Positions 6,224 to 12,733 of a stretch of 15,119 nt of DNA are shown here, one piece after another. Source of the stretch: Desulfocapsa sp050291935 (GTDB taxonomy: Bacteria > Desulfobacterota > Desulfobulbia > Desulfobulbales > Desulfocapsaceae); NCBI GenBank assembly GCA_050291935.1, contig JBNKKR010000066.1, positions 1 to 15,119 on the forward strand, written 5' to 3'. A model generated the notes under the pieces. The model worked only from the letters and a program-made list of their open reading frames with translations. It had not been told where the DNA came from and did no database searches. The position numbers were made by a program, and so were the translations under genes. The stretch's first letter is position 1; every line of letters begins with the position of its first letter.

Positions 6224-7014
6224 TGTCCACGCCCTTGTCTTCACCCATCGTTGAGATAGCTGATATGTGCTATTCCCATGATGGCTACGATATTCTGCAT
6301 AGTATCAACCTCACCATACATGAGGGGGATTTTGTCGCAATCATTGGGCCAAACGGTGGTGGAAAGACCACTCTTTTAAAAATAATTCTCGGTTTGCTCA
6401 AGCCAACCAGAGGCAAGGTCAGCGTTCAGGGTGCAGAACCTCGTTCCCATGGGGCATCCATCGGCTACGTGCCGCAACATGTCAACCATAACCTCAATTT
6501 TCCGGCAACGGCCCTGGACATTGTGTTGATGGGAAAACATGTTCCGTCCAGAAGATTTAGGCGCGGCAATGCAAAACAAAACCGAAAAGATGGGCTTGCA
6601 GTTATGGAAAAACTTGGGATAAGAGAATACGCGGATCGAAAGATTGCGGCCCTCTCCGGCGGGCAGAGACAGCGGGTTCTCATCGCCAGAGCCTTGATTA
6701 CCAACCCGCAACTGCTCGTTCTCGATGAAGCAACCGCATCCATTGACACAAAAGGACAGGACGATTTTTACACTCTTCTTAAAGAACTCAACAAAGAACT
6801 CACCATCCTCATGGTGAGTCATGATCTTATGATGGTTGCATCCTATGCCAAATCGGTCGCCTGTCTCAATCGCACGCTGCATTACCATCAATCATTTCAT
6901 TCTTCCATGGATGTACTTGATGCATTTCATTCCTGTTCCGTTGAAGAACTGTGTCCAGTGGAGGTCATTGCAGGGATCAAAGAATCTCACAATCGGCCCG
7001 GGGAAAAAAGATGA
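6223..7014 (+). CDS. znuC: zinc ABC transporter ATP-binding protein ZnuC
   Basis: This 263-residue ABC ATPase powers zinc import with ZnuB. All motifs are intact: Walker A GPNGGGKTT (42-50), Q-loop Q85, signature LSGGQ (144-148), Walker B LLVLDE (164-169) and switch His H200 in SHD. The C-terminal extension after about 215 (HSCSVEELCPVEV) is usual for the family. The ATG at 6223 shares a base with the znuA stop (TAATG). A longer in-frame start at 6169 would lie inside znuA and is rejected. Its end overlaps znuB by 4 bases (ATGA), so the three genes are translationally coupled under the Zur-type promoter at 5168-5201. Confidence 0.93.
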   Translation: MSTPLSSPIVEIADMCYSHDGYDILHSINLTIHEGDFVAIIGPNGGGKTTLLKIILGLLKPTRGKVSVQGAEPRSHGASIGYVPQHVNHNLNFPATALDIVLMGKHVPSRRFRRGNAKQNRKDGLAVMEKLGIREYADRKIAALSGGQRQRVLIARALITNPQLLVLDEATASIDTKGQDDFYTLLKELNKELTILMVSHDLMMVASYAKSVACLNRTLHYHQSFHSSMDVLDAFHSCSVEELCPVEVIAGIKESHNRPGEKR

Positions 7015-7850
7015 TTGAAGCCTTCCAGTTTGAATTTATGCGTAATGCATTGCTGGCCGGCCTGCTGACCAGTATTACCTGTGGAGTTATCGGGACACTG
7101 ATTGTGGTGAACCGACTGGTTTTTTTATCCGGCGGTGTTGCCCATAGTGCCTATGGTGGTATCGGGCTGGCTTTTTATTTTGGCTGGCCCTACATGATCG
7201 GAGCAACTTTTTTTGCCCTTGCCTCGGCAATGGTCATGGCTGCAGTCACCCTTTCTGCAAAACAGAGAGCAGATACGATTATTGGGGTTATGTGGGCTGT
7301 GGGGATGGCAACCGGTGTTGTATTAATTGATATGACTCCCGGCTACAATGTCGACCTGATGAGTTATCTGTTTGGAAGCATTTTAAGTGTTCCCATAAGC
7401 GATCTCATTGCAATGGCAATCCTTACGACGGTAAATATTGCTCTTATCAGCTACTACTACCAAGATTTGCTTGTCATGTCCTACGACGAAGAATTCGCCA
7501 GGGTGCGAGGGGTACCGGTCAGAGCGTTGTACTTTATGCTTATCGGCACCGTTGCCGTGACAGTGGTCATTGTGGTCCAGGTTGTCGGGCTCGTACTTGT
7601 TATCGCCCTTCTCACCATTCCACCTTATATTGCTGAAAAATACACAAAATCATTATTTCAGATGATGATTATTTCCTGCATCCTCGGGATGACCTTTATC
7701 TGTACTGGACTTTGGGCCTCTTATGTCTATGACCTTACTTCAGGTGCGGCTATCATCCTTGTCGCCGGCAGTGGATTTTTCCTTTCCCTGCTCCTTGATA
7801 AAGCCATATTGACACGACGAAGAAAACGGTGGCTGAAAGCCCACGCCTAG
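7011..7850 (+). CDS. znuB: zinc ABC transporter permease ZnuB
   Basis: This 279-residue ABC-3 family permease has about eight membrane helices. Typical segments are EFMRNALLAGLLTSI (near 8-22), RLVFLSGGVAHSAYGGIGLAF (near 35-55), VDLMSYLFGSIL in the middle and VVGLVLVIALLTIPPYIAE in the second half. The ATG at 7011 overlaps the znuC stop; a longer start at 6951 lies deep inside znuC and is unlikely. The protein ends in a basic tail (RRRKRWLKAHA), and its TAG stop lies in a CTAG tetranucleotide that is also the left edge of the MITE-like insertion at 7851-8072. The same stop would be read without the insertion, so the protein itself is not damaged. Confidence 0.93.
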   Translation: MIEAFQFEFMRNALLAGLLTSITCGVIGTLIVVNRLVFLSGGVAHSAYGGIGLAFYFGWPYMIGATFFALASAMVMAAVTLSAKQRADTIIGVMWAVGMATGVVLIDMTPGYNVDLMSYLFGSILSVPISDLIAMAILTTVNIALISYYYQDLLVMSYDEEFARVRGVPVRALYFMLIGTVAVTVVIVVQVVGLVLVIALLTIPPYIAEKYTKSLFQMMIISCILGMTFICTGLWASYVYDLTSGAAIILVAGSGFFLSLLLDKAILTRRRKRWLKAHA

Positions 7851-8072
7851 CCCGGATTTCTCACGAGGTGAGATGGCCGCATATGCGAGGAACAACTTCG
7901 CAGATCATAGATTGTCCTATATCTGCGAAGTTAGAGACGAAGCAGATGTGGCCATATCGCCTCGCCTTTGGTGAACATTGTGTTAATTTTGCAATACGCG
8001 TTATTGCCAACAATCGTTTGTGTTTAAAAGGTGTTTTTCAAAATCAAACACAATGTTCATGAGAAATCCGGG
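7851..8072. mobile_element. 222-bp MITE-like element with 16-bp terminal inverted repeats between znuB and zur
   Basis: The ends are CCCGGATTTCTCACGA (7851-7866) and its reverse complement with one mismatch (8057-8072). Both are flanked by CTAG (7847-7850 and 8073-8076), fitting a 4-bp target duplication or a palindromic target. Inside are two nested hairpins: 7864-7882 pairing with 7946-7964 (16 of 19), enclosing a perfect 12-bp stem 7894-7905/7921-7932; and 7972-7991 pairing with 8039-8059. A small terminal stem-loop (TCTCAC/GTGAGA, 7859-7873) sits beside the left repeat. No real ORF is inside, so it would need a transposase in trans. The transposase family is not identified. Confidence 0.75.
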
Positions 8073-8158
8073 CTAGGGCTGAAAAGTACGGGGAGAAGAA
8101 AAGCTAATGCTAAAAGTTTATCCGCTTAAACAAAACTCAGACCGAAGCAGGACACCCC

Positions 8159-8593
8159 ATGTGCGAACAGTGTGACTACACAAAGTTACTAGAGTCTGCG
8201 GGTATTGAAGTAACTGCAAACCGCTTGCTTATCATGAAAGTGATCGGGAGTAATAACGCCCCGCTAACCGCAGTAGAAGTTTTCAACACCGTTGAACGAA
8301 CCCGCTCAATCAACCGGGTAACTGTGTACAGAATACTTGATCTGCTTGTTGAAAATAATCTTCTACAACGAATTAGCACAGGTGGAAGAGCCGCCCATTT
8401 TGGAATGGCACCCAATGAACATCATCCTCCACATCCACATTTTTTCTGCATGCAGTGTGGTCTTATGAACTGCCTTAACCCTGAGAGTTTAACACTTCAC
8501 TCCGAAAATCTTGAGACAACCTTTCCCGGCAGGATCCAGCGAATTGAAATTCGGGTTGAGGGCATCTGCAGTACTTGTTTGAAAAAAATGTAA
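8159..8593 (+). CDS. zur: Fur-family regulator, probably Zur
   Basis: This 144-residue Fur-superfamily repressor has a winged helix at about 15-80 (recognition region NRVTVYRILDLLVENNLL at 52-69), the His cluster EHHPPHPHFFC (87-97) at the hinge and regulatory metal site, and a structural zinc site from C97-x2-C100 and C137-x2-C140. An additional CEQC pair sits at residues 2-5. Lying downstream of znuACB, with Zur-type palindromes nearby, it is best called Zur, though Fur or PerR cannot be excluded from sequence alone. Its own leader (8077-8158) has no Zur-type palindrome. It was probably once cotranscribed with znuACB; the MITE-like element now sits between, so its expression may have been rewired. 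Confidence 0.82.
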   Translation: MCEQCDYTKLLESAGIEVTANRLLIMKVIGSNNAPLTAVEVFNTVERTRSINRVTVYRILDLLVENNLLQRISTGGRAAHFGMAPNEHHPPHPHFFCMQCGLMNCLNPESLTLHSENLETTFPGRIQRIEIRVEGICSTCLKKM

Positions 8594-8624
8594 ATCAAGA
8601 CTTCCTCTTATTTCCAAGAGCTAG

Positions 8625-8705
8625 CCCGAATTTCTCACGAGCTGCTACAACTACATCTGCCACGTCTGACAATCAACAGGCGTAGTACACTATGGCCTGT
8701 TGATT
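8625..8705. repeat. solo terminal repeat, third copy, with adjacent hairpin
   Basis: CCCGAATTTCTCACGAG (8625-8641) matches the left end of the MITE-like element at 16 of 17 bases and is again preceded by CTAG (8621-8624). No partner end was found downstream, so it is a remnant or a solo end of a larger element. An 11-bp perfect inverted repeat (AATCAACAGGC, 8671-8681, with 8695-8705) follows. It has no T-run, so it is not a classic terminator. It separates zur from the convergent CCG-domain gene. Confidence 0.6.
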
Positions 8706-8729
8706 CGTTCCTTTCATAAAAAAGCCGTC

Positions 8730-9584
8730 TCAGCTTGTAGAAATGCAGGCTAAGCAAAGCAATTCCGCAATATTCATGCCCCTTATCTTTCCTTTGGCCG
8801 CAGGCATTAGACCTGCCCAACACCAGTTGCACGGACATACAATGGCGTCAAGGTTTTGTGAAACTGCTTTCTCAACAACGGCTGCTGCAGATTTCTTGCA
8901 GCAGCCATTGGGCAGATCAATGACATGAAGCCCGTCAATTGTATCAAGAAATTTACGATACAATTGCCAATCGAGCTTTGCTTGAGGATAAAGTTTAGTA
9001 AAAATGGTACGACAACCGCCAAAATAACCAATTTTTATTGGATCAATGCTCTCTCCCTGTTTTGGCAAACTCTCTATTATCAGTTCAGGCAAGTAGATAT
9101 GCCTGAGATCTGACTCCTGAAAAACGTGGTTTGCAGCGTTGGCACAGCCCGCACAGCAATATGCCAGAGTGGATGCTCCTTTAAGACGAGCCGCTTCAAG
9201 ATTGCGCTCCATAAACATCTCACCGGTATCCAGCATACCATCTGTTTGCTCCTGCGTGGCAAGCATTGAAAGAGGCGCCCCACAACAGTATTCCTGTTCA
9301 AGATAGGTGTAATCGATTTTCAAATGAGTCAAAAGCTGTAAATAGGCACCCATTAGTACAGGCGTAGTAAACGGGCGGTAACAGCCAAAAATCAGGCAAA
9401 TCTGTGCTGATTCTTTGGGTTTGTCAAAGCCCAATGCGGCTAATGTTCCACTTCTTAAGGCAGGGCTGGCCGCATGGTTACCGTAACACTCAATCCATTC
9501 AATCTGCTCATCAAGGGTTCTTTCACATGCCAAAATCTCAGCCGCTGCTCGCCAGGCGTCCAATATCCCTTTGCTTTTTGCCAT
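8730..9584 (-). CDS. CCG-domain Fe-S protein, heterodisulfide reductase subunit B-like
   Basis: This 284-residue protein has two cysteine-rich CCG-type domains. The first has C68, then C100-C101-Gly, then C143-C144-x2-C147. The second has C191, C228-C229 and C250-x-C252-x2-C255, with CCK in place of CCG. Such domains in HdrB, GlpC and LutA-type proteins bind an unusual [4Fe-4S] centre or handle disulfides; the protein is likely a soluble redox partner. No ferredoxin-type N-terminus is present. The ATG at 9584 with AAGGAG just upstream is chosen over a GTG at 9623 that would overlap the upstream gene. It lies 20 bases after the hydrolase gene on the same strand, probably one operon controlled by the TetR-type regulator. 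The substrate is unknown. Confidence 0.78.
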   Translation of the reverse strand: MAKSKGILDAWRAAAEILACERTLDEQIEWIECYGNHAASPALRSGTLAALGFDKPKESAQICLIFGCYRPFTTPVLMGAYLQLLTHLKIDYTYLEQEYCCGAPLSMLATQEQTDGMLDTGEMFMERNLEAARLKGASTLAYCCAGCANAANHVFQESDLRHIYLPELIIESLPKQGESIDPIKIGYFGGCRTIFTKLYPQAKLDWQLYRKFLDTIDGLHVIDLPNGCCKKSAAAVVEKAVSQNLDAIVCPCNWCWAGLMPAAKGKIRGMNIAELLCLACISTS

Positions 9585-9604
9585 AATTACTCCTTTAAAA
9601 CTGA

Positions 9605-10147
9605 TTACAAACTTTCTTGCCACTTACGTGAAGTCATAATGGTACTGAATCTCTCTTGAATAACCAAAACTGTGTTGTGCAGCTCTTTGTCCTGAACTGA
9701 ACCACTTGCTGTTGACAGTGTTAAGGTACCGGTGGCATCTGATAAAAACTCAACATTATATCCCAGATGAAAAGCTCTTCGCGCAGTGGTGTCGCAGCAC
9801 ATATGGGTCATATACCCGCAAATAGTTACGGTGTCGATCATGTTTTTTTTCAACCATTCGTCAAGACCAGTGCCGGCAAAGCTGTCAGGCCATTCTTTGT
9901 CGATTAATAATTGGTGATTTTTCTGTTCGATTTCTGGATGCAACTCCCATTCATAACTTTGCGTTTTAAAATACAACGCATCCGCATCTTTGGATCCATG
10001 ACGAACAACAATCACAGGAATGTTATGCGTCACCGCAGCGTCCATCACATTCAAAATGTTTGCAAAACTGCCTTCCGGATATGTTACCGGCAGTTTCCCA
10101 TCAAAGTATTCGTTTTGTACATCAATAACCAGCAATGCCCGTTTCAT
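9605..10147 (-). CDS. isochorismatase-family cysteine hydrolase
   Basis: This 180-residue protein has the alpha/beta fold of cysteine hydrolases. It begins KRALLVIDVQNEYF and shows the catalytic triad D9 (VIDVQNEYF), K84 (LIDKEWPDSF) and C117 (GYMTHMCCDTTAR), where the Cys is followed by a second Cys. Members hydrolyse isochorismate, nicotinamide, carbamoyl groups or other amides; the substrate here cannot be fixed from sequence. The gene is the first of a leftward pair with the CCG-domain gene and is divergent from the TetR gene, with two palindromic operators in the 122-base gap. Confidence 0.85.
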   Translation of the reverse strand: MKRALLVIDVQNEYFDGKLPVTYPEGSFANILNVMDAAVTHNIPVIVVRHGSKDADALYFKTQSYEWELHPEIEQKNHQLLIDKEWPDSFAGTGLDEWLKKNMIDTVTICGYMTHMCCDTTARRAFHLGYNVEFLSDATGTLTLSTASGSVQDKELHNTVLVIQERFSTIMTSRKWQESL

Positions 10148-10191
10148 AGTGTTTCTCCAAAAATTTCGTGTTATTGTTAGAACAGCAGCCT

Positions 10192-10209
10192 CTTGACCAA
10201 TTGGTCAAG
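10192..10209. promoter_or_regulatory. TetR operator 1 (perfect palindrome)
   Basis: CTTGACCAATTGGTCAAG is a perfect 18-bp palindrome in the intergenic region between the hydrolase gene and the TetR gene. It shares the arms CTTGACC/GGTCAAG with operator 2. Being centred 45 bases from the hydrolase start, it can affect leftward transcription. Confidence 0.75.
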
Positions 10210-10224
10210 ATAAAATTACCAGAA

Positions 10225-10242
10225 CTTGACCGACTGGTCAAG
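10225..10242. promoter_or_regulatory. TetR operator 2 (palindrome)
   Basis: CTTGACCGACTGGTCAAG has perfect 7-bp arms around a GACT centre. Its centre is 33 bp from that of operator 1, about three DNA turns, so two dimers would bind the same face. It lies 27 bases before the regulator's ATG, suggesting autoregulation as well as control of the divergent pair. Confidence 0.75.
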
Positions 10243-10269
10243 AACTTACTTTGTCTGTGGAATCAAACA

Positions 10270-10845
10270 ATGGATGACACCAGAAAACGGTTGCTTGATG
10301 CGACCTACGAGGAAATATACTCCAAAGGCTATCATGGCGCGCCCCTGGCAAAAATTCTTACCACTGCCGGGGTGCACAAAGGCTCTATGTATCACTTTTT
10401 TTCGAGCAAAAAAGAAATGGCCATTACCGCAATCACCGAGCGCATGGCAAAACGCTTTGATAAACGCTATGGCGCCATAGCCAACAGAAGCAATAAGTAT
10501 TTAGAATCCCTGGTGCAAATGTTGAAAGACACCTCTTTGCGGGATTTCAATCGGGGCTGTCCATTGGCCAACCTGGTACAGGAAATGTCTAATCAGGATG
10601 CGGACTTTGACGCCGCGTTGAAAACTATCTACGCAAGGTATAAACAGGTCTTACAGGAGATTTTAGATAACGCGGTGACAATCGGAGAGTTGCGCGCCTG
10701 CGACACAGCGCATCTTGCCACCTTTATCATCATCATCACCGAAGGGGCAATTCTGGCCGCTAAAGCCAGCGGTGATAGCAACGACTATCTGATCGGCATT
10801 AATAGTTTAGCTGAATATCTTACTTCTTTAGTGAGTTACAGATAA
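10270..10845 (+). CDS. TetR-family transcriptional regulator
   Basis: This 191-residue protein has an N-terminal TetR helix-turn-helix at about 5-55, with the family signature GVHKGSMYHFFSSKKEM (34-50), and an all-helical ligand domain after it with a NRGCPLANL-type segment typical of the YxaF/LmrA-like branch. A frame opening at a TTG at 10168 runs through both operators, so the ATG at 10270 is the start. It is divergent from the hydrolase and CCG-domain pair, and the twin palindromes between them are very likely its sites. The natural ligand may be a small molecule acted on by the hydrolase, but that is inference. A stem-loop (10844-10871) overlaps its stop codon. Confidence 0.87.
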   Translation: MDDTRKRLLDATYEEIYSKGYHGAPLAKILTTAGVHKGSMYHFFSSKKEMAITAITERMAKRFDKRYGAIANRSNKYLESLVQMLKDTSLRDFNRGCPLANLVQEMSNQDADFDAALKTIYARYKQVLQEILDNAVTIGELRACDTAHLATFIIIITEGAILAAKASGDSNDYLIGINSLAEYLTSLVSYR

Positions 10846-10871
10846 TTTTCCTATTTTTTTGCAGGAAAATT
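10844..10871 (+). terminator. AT-rich stem-loop at the end of the TetR gene
   Basis: AATTTTCCT (10844-10852) pairs with AGGAAAATT (10863-10871) around a T-rich 10-base loop. The stem is AT-rich and the T-run after it is short, so terminator function is only possible, not strong. Confidence 0.35.
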
Positions 10872-11308
10872 TCTGACAAACCACTTTCCCCCTCAAAGGG
10901 GTACTAAAAAGAGTACCGGCTTGCCGTCTGGCGGAATATAGAATCGGAATATACGGAAACGGCAAATGGACTGTCCTTAATGAACAAGGAGAAATCTATC
11001 AGCAAGAAGAGTTCTAAAACTTTTTAAACATCACCTAACTCTTTTCCTATTTTGACGATTTTCATCGTTGATTTTGCATAAACCTATTCCAATCATTCCG
11101 TTTTCGCCATAATTTTATCCTTACTTAGACTTCATTCCCATCTTCCCATAACAGTCTGAATAGCAAACACAATACTGGGAATGTCATGCTTTTCTCCCAT
11201 GGTAACCTGTAAAAATGCGTGAGGATTTTCACTCCACACTGGCCAAGTTCCCCAACAACGCTTCATCCTAATTTTCACAAAATTTTATTCAACGAGTTGT
11301 TTTTGGTA
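10872..11308. other. gene-poor stretch, no intact gene
   Basis: About 440 bases between the TetR gene and the porin promoter. I see a small hairpin GGTACT-N6-AGTACC (10899-10916 region), a rightward open stretch ending at an in-frame TAA near 11018 whose codons read GIYGNGKWTVLNEQGEIYQQ but with no start codon, and a leftward 44-codon ORF (11132-11266, listed separately). These look like debris of former genes or elements rather than working loci. Confidence 0.4.
11132..11266 (-). pseudogene. short leftward ORF, possible transposase fragment
   Basis: A 44-codon ATG-started ORF contains the stretch HAFLQVTMGEKHDIPSIVFA followed by IQT. The I-P-x-x-V-x-x-I-Q-T pattern recalls the segment before the HPHLH motif in IS91-type (Y2) transposases, but the expected HPHLH is absent and the ORF stops shortly after. 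The ribosome binding site is poor. It could equally be a meaningless ORF. The similarity is from memory and weak. Confidence 0.25.
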
Positions 11309-11337
11309 TTGACATATTTTTTAGTTGCGACTAATAT
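11309..11337 (+). promoter_or_regulatory. near-consensus promoter for the LbtU-type porin gene
   Basis: TTGACA (11309-11314), a 17-base spacer and TAATAT (11332-11337, 4 of 6 to TATAAT) give a strong promoter. The spacer contains the TTAG-N6-CTAA palindrome, so a bound repressor would directly exclude RNA polymerase. The expected start near 11344 gives a long leader of about 110 bases before the ATG at 11456. That leader contains CCGACTGGT (11362-11370), the core of TetR operator 2, but without its full arms. Confidence 0.7.
11321..11334. promoter_or_regulatory. TTAG-N6-CTAA palindrome, site 4 (candidate DtxR-type operator)
   Basis: TTAGTTGCGACTAA fills the spacer of the porin promoter and runs into its -10. 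It is the best placed of the four sites and links the porin to the metal-responsive regulator encoded about 9 kb upstream. Confidence 0.6.
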
Positions 11338-11455
11338 TTTCAGCACAACCATACACAACTGCCGACTGGTATACAATACGATATTAGCTATTATTTTTGG
11401 CCAATATGTTAGTCTTAACGTAATATATTGCAATTAACTAATTGAGAGGAGAGAG

Positions 11456-12604
11456 ATGAAAATCAAAACAGCGCAAAACACAATCGCAATAACCGCCACT
11501 ACCCTGTTTCTGGCAGGAGCTACAGCAGCCATAGCAGCCGACTCTGAAATGGCTTCGGTACAGCAGCAGGTACAACAACTCTTGTACCAGAATCAACAAT
11601 TAACAAAACGTATTGCCGAAATGGATAAGGCCATCAGGACAGAAGGTGCCCCGGAAGCAGCCAATGAAGAAGCAGCGCCCACACTTAGTCAGTACGTCTC
11701 CATAGGAGGAGCCATAGAGGTGGAAGCCTCCTGGAGTGAAGATTTTGACGCTGTTTCTGAAAGTAGCATTGATCTTGTGACTGCCGAATTTGGTTTAGAG
11801 GCCCAGGTCGGTAAATGGGCTACAGGTGCCATTGCTGTTGAATGGGACGGTGATGATGATAAACTTACTGTTGATGAAGCATTTATAGTTGTGGGTAACG
11901 AAGAACAGTTTCCACTTACGGGCCAATTTGGCCGTTATGTCGTTCCCTTTGGCGTGTACGAAGGTGGGACCCTCTCCGATCCTTTAACCAAGGAAGTTTT
12001 TGAAACGAAGGAAGATGCTGCAATGGCCAGCCTTACAGTAGGTGATTTTTGTGGAAACATATACATCTACAATGGTGAAACCAATAAAGACGGTGGCGAA
12101 GACACCATCGAGCATTATGGAGTATCCTTTGGCTATGAAAGAGAGAGTGATAAATTCGTTGTTGCCGCAGGGATAGGATATGTAAATTCCGTATTTGATT
12201 CCGACGGCCTAACCGACTCTTTTCCCGATGATATGGAAGCTGAATACGCTGGTGGACTCGGTGTAAATGGTACGTTCAGTATGGCGGGAGTAAGCCTCTT
12301 TGCTGAATATATTACAGCACTTGATCCGGTCAACGGGGTAGAACCTTCAGCGTGGCAACTGGAGGCCAACTATGCAATGGAAGTTGCTGAACATGAACTT
12401 GTTTTCGCTGTGGCCTATTCACAAACGGAAGAGTTGGGTGGTGTATTCCCTGAAAGTAGAGTGGCAGGAACCGTAGGCATTGGGCTTACTGACGGGCTGG
12501 GACTGGCAATTGAATATGTGCACGACAAAGATTACACACAAGATAAAAACGGAACAGATGCATCTGCTGATGCTTTCACCGTTCAGTTAGCATACGAATT
12601 TTAA
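11456..12604 (+). CDS. LbtU-family outer-membrane porin
   Basis: This 382-residue protein has a signal peptide (about 1-28, ending AIAA) and a short coiled coil (about 31-62, SVQQQVQQLLYQNQQLTKRI), then from about 78 a beta-barrel. The barrel shows alternating hydrophobic strands, acidic loops and a final strand ending in Phe (FTVQLAYEF), the usual outer-membrane signal. The opening strands (LSQYVSIGGAIEVEASW, then IDLVTAEFGLEAQVGKWATG) match the LbtU siderophore-porin group, first known for legiobactin use in Legionella. AGGAGA at 11446-11451 fixes the ATG. The strong promoter with a TTAG-N6-CTAA operator suggests iron-starvation induction. A terminator at 12626-12673 follows. The barrel call is firm; siderophore as substrate is inference. 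Confidence 0.8.
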   Translation: MKIKTAQNTIAITATTLFLAGATAAIAADSEMASVQQQVQQLLYQNQQLTKRIAEMDKAIRTEGAPEAANEEAAPTLSQYVSIGGAIEVEASWSEDFDAVSESSIDLVTAEFGLEAQVGKWATGAIAVEWDGDDDKLTVDEAFIVVGNEEQFPLTGQFGRYVVPFGVYEGGTLSDPLTKEVFETKEDAAMASLTVGDFCGNIYIYNGETNKDGGEDTIEHYGVSFGYERESDKFVVAAGIGYVNSVFDSDGLTDSFPDDMEAEYAGGLGVNGTFSMAGVSLFAEYITALDPVNGVEPSAWQLEANYAMEVAEHELVFAVAYSQTEELGGVFPESRVAGTVGIGLTDGLGLAIEYVHDKDYTQDKNGTDASADAFTVQLAYEF

Positions 12605-12625
12605 CAAAAACGTTTAGCATACGCC

Positions 12626-12673
12626 TCCTTCAACCTGGCAAATTTGGTCTCAATGTCAGGTTGAAGGATTTTT
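12626..12673 (+). terminator. rho-independent terminator after the porin gene
   Basis: TCCTTCAACCTG (12626-12637) pairs perfectly with CAGGTTGAAGGA (12657-12668), with a 19-base loop and five Ts at 12669-12673. It separates the porin from the DUF2325 operon, which must use its own promoter; no good one was found in 12674-12733. TTGTAAATACCTAA at 12707-12720 is a degenerate look-alike of the TTAG-N6-CTAA site. Confidence 0.75.
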
Positions 12674-12733
12674 AAGGCCATAAAAGTTAGCCAGGGCGAA
12701 TTATATTGTAAATACCTAACTTGGAGCATAGTT

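Noticed and set aside
7829..8062. A 77-codon rightward frame across the MITE-like element.
   Set aside because: It starts inside znuB and runs through the hairpins; its product has no recognisable features.
8671..8705. Hairpin between zur and the CCG-domain gene as a bidirectional terminator.
   Set aside because: The 11-bp stem is perfect, but no T-run follows on either strand; it is more likely part of the mobile-element remnant.
11362..11370. CCGACTGGT in the porin leader as a third TetR operator.
   Set aside because: Only the 9-base core matches operator 2; the outer TTGA/TCAA arms are missing, so it is most likely chance.
11219..11437. A 72-codon rightward frame before the porin.
   Set aside because: It spans the porin promoter and operator, lacks a convincing ribosome binding site and resembles no protein family.
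12707..12720. TTGTAAATACCTAA before the DUF2325 gene as a fifth DtxR-type site.
   Set aside because: Only one half-site matches; two mismatches in the other. Kept only as a note because it would fit the regulon.
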